Positions 57,072 through 64,000 of a stretch of 64,000 nucleotides of DNA are shown one piece after another. Under the pieces are notes generated by a model that worked only from the letters and a program-made list of their open reading frames with translations, did no database searches and had not been told where the DNA came from. Both the position numbers and the translations under genes were made by a program. Source of the DNA: Helichrysum umbraculigerum (lineage: Eukaryota; Streptophyta; Magnoliopsida; Asterales; Asteraceae). The stretch's first letter is position 1, and each line of letters opens with the position of its first letter. The stretch covers positions 7,449,001 through 7,513,000 of the forward strand of contig CATIUR010000006.1 in NCBI GenBank assembly GCA_949592205.1, written 5' to 3'.

Positions 57072-59014
57072 AACATCCCCCACTTGAATCCTACTTGTCT
57101 TCAAGTAGACTATCGATTTAAAACTTAGAAACGACAAAATTTCAAAATAGTAGGCAAACAAAGGCGCGTTGGGACTTACATACTTGCTAGCATTTCGCAA
57201 ACCAAATTTTTAACTTAAAAATAATTCAACTTTAAGATTTAGCTATCAAGAAACTCTTTTAGGAAACCCAATTTTCTCATGCATTATTATTATGTATACA
57301 AGATGGCTCACAATGATTACCTATATTGTTGTCCACATAAACAATCTATACCTAGGTAATTGAGCTTGACTTATCATTATTCTAGCAGCTTTACCCTTGA
57401 TTCCCAATAGCAAAATACCCTCGTACATATAACGTGCTAATATTAGACATATTATGGAAATCTAATTAAAATAGTCATTTTTCAACTCAAGACATTGGTG
57501 ACAGGTCTGTGCCTCAACACAACAGAGCGACATAACTTGACCTTGGTTTAGCAAAATAACTTTTTAGTCAAACCATTGGTGGCAGGTCTGTACCTTAGTA
57601 CAACAAAGCAACATAATTTGACTACATTTTAAAATCTTGAGTTCGTTTAAACTCCTTTTGCTCTTTTTCATTAAATATACTGGCGGAAACCAGGTCTGTA
57701 CTTACGTACAACAGAGGAAACAACACCCAGTATATCCCCAAATGATATTGATTAAATACCAAAATTATGGCATATCGCACACTATCATATATAAGAATTA
57801 AGACTAAAGTCATACATTGCTAAAGTTCCTCTCGGAATATCGCCTACTTCTTACATTAATTTTATTTAATAGCTCAACAACTTACATATAGATTGCCTAT
57901 CGATACATCACATGATGAACTATCTAATATTTTAAAATTTAAGTTCAAATTATCCTTAGAATTTCCCAGATTTGTTACAAGATTTTATAAACTTAAAGAG
58001 AATACATTTTTAAAAGAAAAATTTGGGTTGAAAAATGACTAACATCGAATGCCTTCTAGCTATGTTCCCTAAAAGGAATGCCTTTATAACAAAGTTCTAA
58101 AGTCTATCAATATTTATCGATTTATAACTCAGGACAAACACACTTCTTTTCCCCCATCCCCCACTTAAAATAAAGCAATGTCCTCATTGCAAAACAAGGA
58201 ATCGTAAAATAGGGAATAGAAAAGAAGTGAACAGAAAACTCCCCTGATCTTGAAGAAAAATGCTTTCTTGATCTGATTCTGAAAATATACAACAGCACAC
58301 TTCCGTAGGCATCACGATTGCATTTAGCGTATGCCATAAGCCTTTAAACCCCTCGGTATCCCGAGTGGACGAGTTATAGTCTCGTGAGGGTTTCCAGGGA
58401 ACACACCTTCAAAGTTTGAAACTGCAAAAACAACTAACAAGAAAACAAAAAGAAGAAAAATAAAACAAAATATAAAATAACTAAAAATTAAAACTAGAAA
58501 TTAACAAACAATAACCTACATAAAATAAGGTACAGGAAATAAACAATAATAATTAATACATATGACAAACAGAGCAGAAAACAAAAATTTTCTCGCAAAA
58601 CAGCCTTCCAACCGTCAGCTGGTGCACTCAACCACCGGTCGAACGTTTGTGCAAACAAAATTCAAAAATTTCTCTCTAGTAAAAATTAAACTTATATACT
58701 ATGCAGATACAAATAATTAACAAGTAAAACAATTATTTACAACCAAATTACATCATTAATCATCACAACTTCTAGAGAAGACAAAAATATTTGTTTAGCA
58801 AATCAAGCCTATAAAATTGTGCGTGATTAAAAAGATTTTATTTTTTTATTTTTTTTATTTAATTTTTATTTATTATTTTTTTATTTTTTATATTTTTCAA
58901 CTTAATCGAATAAGCAACTGTTCCCGGCAGAACAAAAGTTCAACCGGTTAAGTGATCCCCGGCAGAACAATAGTCCAACCGGTTAAGTGTTCCCCGGCAG
59001 CGTCGCCAAAAACT
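57072..59014 (-). mobile_element. Array internal region 3 (non-coding)
   Basis: Same layout; hairpin at 57091-57108. Carries small private deletions and substitutions, and a changed primer site. Confidence 0.85.
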
Positions 59015-59755
59015 TGATGCGTGTGAAAACGTCTAGTTTTATTATTTATAACTGAAAATACCTTATTAATACTATCACACAACCAGGCAAGAATACCCGA
59101 TCGGAATAGTATAGCTATGGTAAGTCCAGGTCGAACACAGGAACTATGTTATTCAGTTAAATTGGAATTATTGATAAAGCAGTAAAATAGGGGTTACGTT
59201 TTAGTTCCGCACGAACGTTTAAGATGAACTAATTAACCAAACCAAACAACATAAAACAAGACAAGAGGAACAGATAAACAATCGGAGATAGACATGTAAT
59301 TGCTTAGAGTCTTCACATTCAGTATCATATTATCCGGTTCATGTGTTTTGATTGTCTGATTGTGATTTCTTTTATATTAACTTAGATACTAATCAAAGAA
59401 TCCAAGTTAAATGTATATTAGTCTCCGGTTCTGGTTAACTAATATCTACAATCTAGAGTCCCACATTAAACATCGATCCGACGTCGCAAGAATGTTGCTC
59501 TATTGCGTGCTTTTCCCTAGATTGTGCATTAAGTATTCACGACTTGTTACGATTATTCCTCGCAGTATGACTCAACAATACCTACTAATAATCTCTGATT
59601 AGCTCATTCATTTTAGATTGATTAATTACTATGCTCTTAACCTATCAAACTCAATATATTTAGCAATGACTATAAACCTAGATTCATAATCATCAATAAT
59701 CAATAACATCAAAGGAACTCAATCTCAATGACACTATTAATCAGATTAAGTAGCA
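59015..59755 (-). repeat. Array LTR 4, truncated
   Basis: Follows LTR 1 in its first bases (GTCTAGTTTTATTATTT rather than the shorter form in LTRs 2 and 3), then breaks at TAGCA|TTTCAAG, where unrelated chromovirus LTR sequence begins. Confidence 0.88.
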
Positions 59756-60470
59756 TTTCAAGTTAGGTTTCCTTAAGTAATATTCACGGATGAGGCTGGT
59801 CAAACCTATATGGTACCATATACTAATATTCACGCTACTACGTATTACCAAACTATGCTGATGGAGGGCTTTAAAATGATTAGTGAATTTAACTCATGTA
59901 GTATTTGATTTGATGATACTTGCGTTCATATTGTAAAACAAAACAGAGCAATGAAATCACACCCCTAGGTAAAAGTATTTAAAAAGGGGCTATGAGACTC
60001 ACCTGAGCCTAATGAATTGTTAGAAAACAATTAGGATGATTCACAATGATTTGATGTCGTTACAACGACTGAACCTGCAGGGCGTCTTAGACGCGCAAGG
60101 TTTTGATAAATGATTAGATTCTTGAAACCTGTCGGGCGTATTAAACGCGCAAGGTTTAATTGATTAGATGACTCTACGGACCATCTATGCTAGTTATCCC
60201 ATTAACTAGTTATGACCAAGTACTTTGGTTAATGATTATGTTTGAGTTTGTGAAAATGTTTACGGCCCATTGGTGATTGATTGAAATAATAATTCTTCAA
60301 TTATTATTACTACTTTCATTTGTTGTGAACTTATAAAAGCATATTTGAAGTGTTTAAATGTTGTATCGTATAAGTATGAAATATGTCGCGATGTCAGACA
60401 CTTAGTGTAAACCTTTAGTTTTAAGTTTATGGAAAAACGGAGGTCCGAAAACTAAAATATGCCATTTTGG
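59756..60470 (-). repeat. Fragment of a chromovirus LTR related to X, Z and W
   Basis: Shares with X and Z the blocks CCTATATGGTACCATATAC, GGGGCTATGAGACTCACCTG (donor-like site at 59997-60002) and ACGGCCC-TTGGTGA. Both ends are missing; the right end merges into unplaced sequence. Confidence 0.75.
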
Positions 60471-60716
60471 ACCCCTAGATGACTCCGGATGGCCTAAAAC
60501 TGACTAGGCTAAGGTACTTAGCCTTGTCCATTGGGTTGTTTTTGAATGACCGAGCGAATTTGAGCCCAATCCGTTACAATAAATTTTTCATCGAGAAGCT
60601 ACCCTGTTTTAAGTTGTTAAATCGTCGACGTTTTCGAAAATTTACATGTTCTGTTTTAGCTAGAATTCGCAGGGCTAGTTTATTGATCCGTTGGATCATG
60701 AAATCAGACAAAAGCC

Positions 60717-60850
60717 GTACACGGCCTCACACACCGTATACGGCCTTGCCAAGACTGTATACGGCCTTGCCAAGACTGTATACGGCCTTGTACACACCGT
60801 ATATGGCCTTGGGCAAGCCATATACGGCCCTGCATACCCCGTATGCTGCC
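60717..60850 (+). repeat. CCGTATACGG palindrome cluster
   Basis: Six or seven copies or variants of CCGTATACGGCC in 134 bp, ending about 70 bp upstream of the TATA box. Confidence 0.88.
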
Positions 60851-60918
60851 CGTTTGTGCTTCGTTTGCTTGTACGTTGGTGCTTCGCGACTTGTACGGCT
60901 GATTTGGAGCTTTTGCCT

Positions 60919-60926
60919 ATAAATAG
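60919..60926 (+). promoter_or_regulatory. TATA box TATAAATA
   Basis: Followed within about 30 bp by a CA-rich then CT-rich leader, a typical plant LTR or gene promoter layout. Confidence 0.6.
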
Positions 60927-62311
60927 AGGTCATCACCTCCCATTTCAACACAACATTCTTTATTCCACTCATTTCCTCACTCTCACTTTCTCTCTCACAC
61001 ACTCTCTCTCTCTCTACTCTCTCTCTCTTCTTTTTCTCTCTCTAGAATTAGGGTTAGCATCAGTTAGTTCTCAGTTAATATTTAACTTAAACTAACGGAT
61101 GGGCTACTTTTGTAATAGCATAGGGAATAGTTCAGGGGCTTTTCTTGTAATATTATCGAAGATATTGCGGAGATTCTGCTTGTACTCTCTCTCTAAACGC
61201 TTATTCAATCTACGCTTTATTAACGGTTACTTCTTTCCTTATCTGTTATAATGATGATTGCTATTGTTATTATGCTAGATTTAGGATCTGTTATTATGCG
61301 TAGTGAGTAGTTCCCTTGTGTGTTTGTTATGATGTAGTTAGTTTATATATGTATGGGGTGATGCTGCTTCAATATACAATTGAAAACCCGGTGTGCTGTT
61401 ACTTTATATTTATGATTTCTAAACCTTTTTACAATCGCCTTTCCTCCAAATAAACGTGGTTAGAACCTTTATGACAAGGAGTCGCAAACCTTGATCAAAC
61501 GGTCACTACCTATCTGTGTTTTCTAAAACAATAAACATGGTCTGAATTTTGTAGCTGTGGAAATACTGTTTAACTATTGGGGATAGTGAGGGCTAGTTTA
61601 AATCATAGATGGTAGCACTTTAATACAAACTTAGTTTATATTAGTCCGGGGTGACCGTAAAGTATGTGATACCGGAAAGACCACGATAAACGGCACTATA
61701 CTTCGTATAGCGTTGGAAACACCTCTGGTGGAGTACAAATACGTGGAAGCTAAGGAAATGTTGGTGGTTGAAGACTGTATCACATCCTGGTTGAACACAA
61801 AGCCTTGGACTAAACCATGACCATTAATATAAAGTTAACAGTCACCAAACTCAGTCTAAATCATAAATGCCTTGTCTGACCAAGTTATTCTCGTAGTGTT
61901 AAGAAAGGTCGGAACCTTATGTTGGGTTTTCTATTCCCTAACTAGATTAATATACGCAGTGGAATATAACAAAATTAATCTAAGACAATTAGGAAACTAA
62001 ACCCTAAGGGATCCTAACTTGAATAAATAAAAGTAATAAAACAAATAAGATAAATAAGAAATTACTAACCTTTGAGAAAATAATTTCTCACGCGTAGACA
62101 AACTAGCAGAACCTTCTTGCTTTGGAGGCGAGTGCCCAAACAGAACACCTCTAATGCTTCACACCCATGAACCAAGAGAAATTCCCAAGTCTCCTATGGT
62201 CACGACACTTAGTCGTAAAACTCTTTCAAGGAGCAGGAGTAAGAAAGAGAGAAAGAGAATTGAAAACTATTCAATTCAAAAGGTACACCTAGAAAGCTAA
62301 GGGTAGGCCCC

Positions 62312-62319
62312 TATTTATA
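62312..62319 (-). promoter_or_regulatory. TATA box in copia LTR
   Basis: Minus-strand TATAAATA within a GC-rich context (CCCCTATAAATAGGGG), a strong plant-type core promoter. Confidence 0.65.
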
Positions 62320-62383
62320 GGGGAGGAGGAGGCCCAGGGTTTCATCCCCTGGCCGCTGTGGGACAAGCTGTTTTCGTCCTTCA

Positions 62384-62505
62384 ACCGCCGGCTAAAGCTT
62401 TCAGCCAGCGGCTAAACTTGATTCTTACCCAGACTAAAACACGTTCCACCGCCTTACCCAGTTTTGACTTCAGCCGCCGGCTAAACCTTCCAGCCGGCGA
62501 TTAAA
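62384..62505 (-). repeat. AGCCGCCGGCT near-palindrome cluster in copia LTR
   Basis: Four copies or variants of AGCCGCCGGCTAAA within 122 bp, upstream of the TATA box. Contains the ERF GCC-box core AGCCGCC. Confidence 0.85.
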
Positions 62506-62655
62506 TGCACTTTCCAGAATGTTCTATTAATTAATCCAATAATTAATTATTTCTTGTTTATTTCTCTTACTGTTCATTGAGGGCGACCCAAAAAGGACTC
62601 TACTTTTAATGATAGTTTTACCAATTTAGTTATGACCTTGGACACTATTCCAATA

Positions 62656-63521
62656 GTCTCCCACTTGGATAAGTCATCAACTACTATTGGTCTAAGCCTA
62701 TTCCATTAACTAAGCAGAGATTGCCATCCAACGCAACTGCCGAACTCTGATTCTTATCTTAGAGTTAGCCCTTTAGATAAGTGATCAACTATTCCTTTGT
62801 TCTACTGATATCGTATGAATCGAGACATAGATTTTAATCAATCTCAAGATTCATAATTAGTTTTCTGATTTCTGATTACATTGACTTTATGAGACTATTA
62901 AACCATCAACTTAGTCTCGGCCAGGCCTAGCACTTTAGAGTCAATCTTTAATCAACAGAGGGCCCAAGATATCGCTTTTCCCTTTTGGCAAAAAGGAACA
63001 AATAAATTTCGACTACATAGCACTAGTCAACTCATCATGTCATACCTAGCATACCCTTTATAACTGGCAGTTACACACAACGTTTGAATTGACTAAAGTA
63101 TAACATACTTGAAAAACTAGAAACTCAATGTATCTCCATTTTAAGAATAGAAGATATTACCATCTTAAAATCACTCGTGATTTAATCCATGAAGTGATCT
63201 CTTTAAGTACGGGTCTCTCCTATACTTAAATCTCCATTAAGTACCCATGAGTGTTGCAGCAATCTCCATGCCATGTCTAATCTCCATAGACAATCTACTA
63301 ACACTCCATGACAGTCTTGATTCACCACTTACTTCCAGGAGTGTGAACGACTGAGGAGGTTTGAATAAAAACTGTTTTACTTAGGAAGTGGTGTCTAAAC
63401 ATGCAAAACTGAAACACAATGACAAACAATAGTAAATGGCAGAACTCCTTCCAATAAATAAATCTCCAAGTCTATATCAATTTCCATCATTGTTTACAAT
63501 GTTTCAAAATCAAACTAACAA
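62656..63521 (-). mobile_element. 3' untranslated part of the copia element
   Basis: Polypurine tract at 62656-62668 (minus CCAAGTGGGAGAC), then about 850 bp with no reading frame up to the RNase H stop codon. I see no env-like frame here. Confidence 0.7.
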
Positions 63522-63998
63522 CTAAAACTTTACATTATCTCTTAATCCTATGCTCCTAGCATGCTCTTCATGTTTGGACTTTCCAAGTGGCTTTGTGAAC
63601 GGATCAGCCGGATTGTCCTCTGATCTTATGCTCTTCACAATCACGTGTCCTTCTTCTACTTTTCTTCGAACAAAATGGTATTTTCTTTCAATGTGCTTTG
63701 ACTTCCCGTGATCCTTGGGTTCTCTACTCAAGGCGACCGCACTTTCGTTATCACATAATATTTCAATGGGGTCTTGAACCGTTGGAACAACTCCAAGATC
63801 TCCAATGAAATTCTTAATCCACATAGCTTCCTTTGAAGCCTCGCAAGCCGCTATGTACTCAGACTCGCACGTTGAGTCTGCCACCGTATCTTGCTTGGAA
63901 ATCTTCCATGTCACCGCTCCCCCATTCAGTAAGAATACCCAACCAGACTGTGAACGGCTATCATCTCTATCTGTTTGGAAACTTGCATCACTATAACC
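63522..63998 (-). CDS. Ty1/copia RNase H, C-terminal end of Pol (partial at window edge)
   Basis: Open on the minus strand from the window edge to the stop at 63522 (about 158 codons). Motifs typical of copia RNase H: GYSDASFQTD near the edge, SRSQSGWVFLLNGGAV, STCESEYIAA, LCDNESAVALS and HIERKYHFVR, ending in NPADPFTKPL. The acidic residues of the active site (SDAS, ESEY, CDNE) are present. RNase H removes the RNA strand during cDNA synthesis. Upstream RT and integrase lie beyond 64000. No stop is seen in the visible part, so the element may be fairly young. Confidence 0.9.
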   Translation of the reverse strand, partial: GYSDASFQTDRDDSRSQSGWVFLLNGGAVTWKISKQDTVADSTCESEYIAACEASKEAMWIKNFIGDLGVVPTVQDPIEILCDNESAVALSREPKDHGKSKHIERKYHFVRRKVEEGHVIVKSIRSEDNPADPFTKPLGKSKHEEHARSIGLRDNVKF

Positions 63999-64000
63999 CG

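Larger units (their letters stand above)
48467..59755 (-). mobile_element. Tandem array of a non-coding LTR element (LARD-like), LTR-int-LTR-int-LTR-int-LTR
   Basis: Four LTRs (48467-50039, 51989-53555, 55505-57071, 59015-59755 truncated) and three internal regions (50040-51988, 53556-55504, 57072-59014) alternate with periods 3522, 3516 and 3510 bp. Each internal region has a tRNA-Asp-type primer site at one end and a polypurine tract at the other, in minus orientation, and no coding capacity. Neighbouring units share LTRs, as expected from unequal recombination between LTRs. Units 2 and 3 are nearly identical. The tRNA-Asp primer site suggests an Athila/Tat-type partner. Confidence 0.88.
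60471..61919 (+). mobile_element. Unclassified LTR-like promoter region, plus orientation
   Basis: A CCGTATACGG palindrome cluster (60717-60850) is followed by TATAAATA (60919-60926), then a pyrimidine-rich leader full of CTCTCT (60975-61045). This order resembles a U3-R junction. No PBS, PPT or matching second LTR lies in the window, so the boundaries and class remain unknown. No reading frame here resembles a known protein. Confidence 0.45.
61920..62655 (-). repeat. 3' LTR of a Ty1/copia element (736 bp)
   Basis: TGTTGGG...CCAATA, inverted termini TGTTGG/CCAATA (the minus-strand 5' end reads TATTGG, likely a mutated TGTTGG). The polypurine tract follows at 62656-62668. A minus-strand TATAAATA lies at 62312-62319; the AGCCGCCGGCT cluster (62384-62505) is just upstream of it. 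CCTTA at 61915-61919 is a candidate target duplication; its partner lies outside the window. Confidence 0.82.

Noticed and set aside
48863..59602. Reading frames of 60-103 codons repeated in every array unit
   Set aside because: They recur only because the DNA recurs, vary between units, and have no recognisable domain; several lie in LTR promoter regions.
48467..59755. Long tandem repeat as satellite DNA or segmental gene duplication
   Set aside because: Each unit has LTR ends, a primer site and a polypurine tract in the correct order, so it is a chain of LTR elements.
60479..60922. 147-codon frame over the CCGTATACGG repeats
   Set aside because: The repetitive Tyr-Thr-Ala-Leu stretch is a translation of the palindrome repeats and ends at the TATA box; overlapping frames on both strands look the same.
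62656..63521. Env-like gene 3' of copia pol (SIRE/Agrovirus type)
   Set aside because: No reading frame of useful length on the element strand.

Overview
The window is nuclear DNA of a eudicot plant: AT-rich, no operons, no rRNA or tRNA genes, almost wholly long-terminal-repeat (LTR) retrotransposons. The Gag-Pol sequences and an RRM-type LINE ORF1-like protein resemble those common in Asteraceae (daisy family); the family assignment is recognition from memory, not a search.

Layout. 1-2942: 3' tail and 3' LTR of a plus-strand Ty3-type element (A). 2943-4005: short spacer with a 137-bp Tourist-like MITE, then the start of an RRM-encoding gene that is now a pseudogene. 4006-44091: a four-level nest of minus-strand Ty3/gypsy chromoviruses. 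G1 (4006-44091) split the RRM gene; X (15305-43666, TSD CCTAA) landed in G1's 5' LTR; Y (15590-33336, TSD TACTG) landed in X's 3' LTR; Z (17258-27909, TSD ACCTT) landed in Y's integrase gene. By-eye LTR differences (X about 2%, Y about 1.2%, Z about 0.3%) agree with the nesting order. G1 and Y carry many stops and frameshifts; Z has one nonsense codon in a 1484-codon frame; X has an intact 1483-aa Gag-Pol. 44092-48466: the RRM gene resumes, cut again by a solo LTR (W, 44740-47637, TSD CCAAA). 48467-59755: tandem array of a non-coding element with a tRNA-Asp primer site (four LTRs, three internal regions, period about 3.5 kb). 59756-61919: a chromovirus LTR fragment, then a plus-strand promoter region with a TATA box. 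61920-64000: 3' LTR and RNase H end of a minus-strand Ty1/copia element.

No intact cellular gene was found. The only intact coding capacity is in X (Gag-Pol plus an extra upstream coiled-coil ORF, here ORF0) and Z's ORF0. X could supply proteins to X/Z-type copies in trans; the non-coding array would need a different partner, not seen here.

Three signals are not explained by ordinary annotation. (1) A 7-8 bp hairpin with a purine-rich 3-4 nt loop lies 6-9 nt upstream of the polypurine tract in A, Y, X, Z, G1 and the non-coding array, with different stem sequences but intact pairing. (2) Clusters of short CpG-rich near-palindromes occur in nearly every LTR family; four unrelated families share the core CCGGCGG/CCGCCGG. 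(3) X and Z carry a conserved ORF upstream of gag, and several LTR families carry a well-formed splice donor and acceptor inside the LTR.
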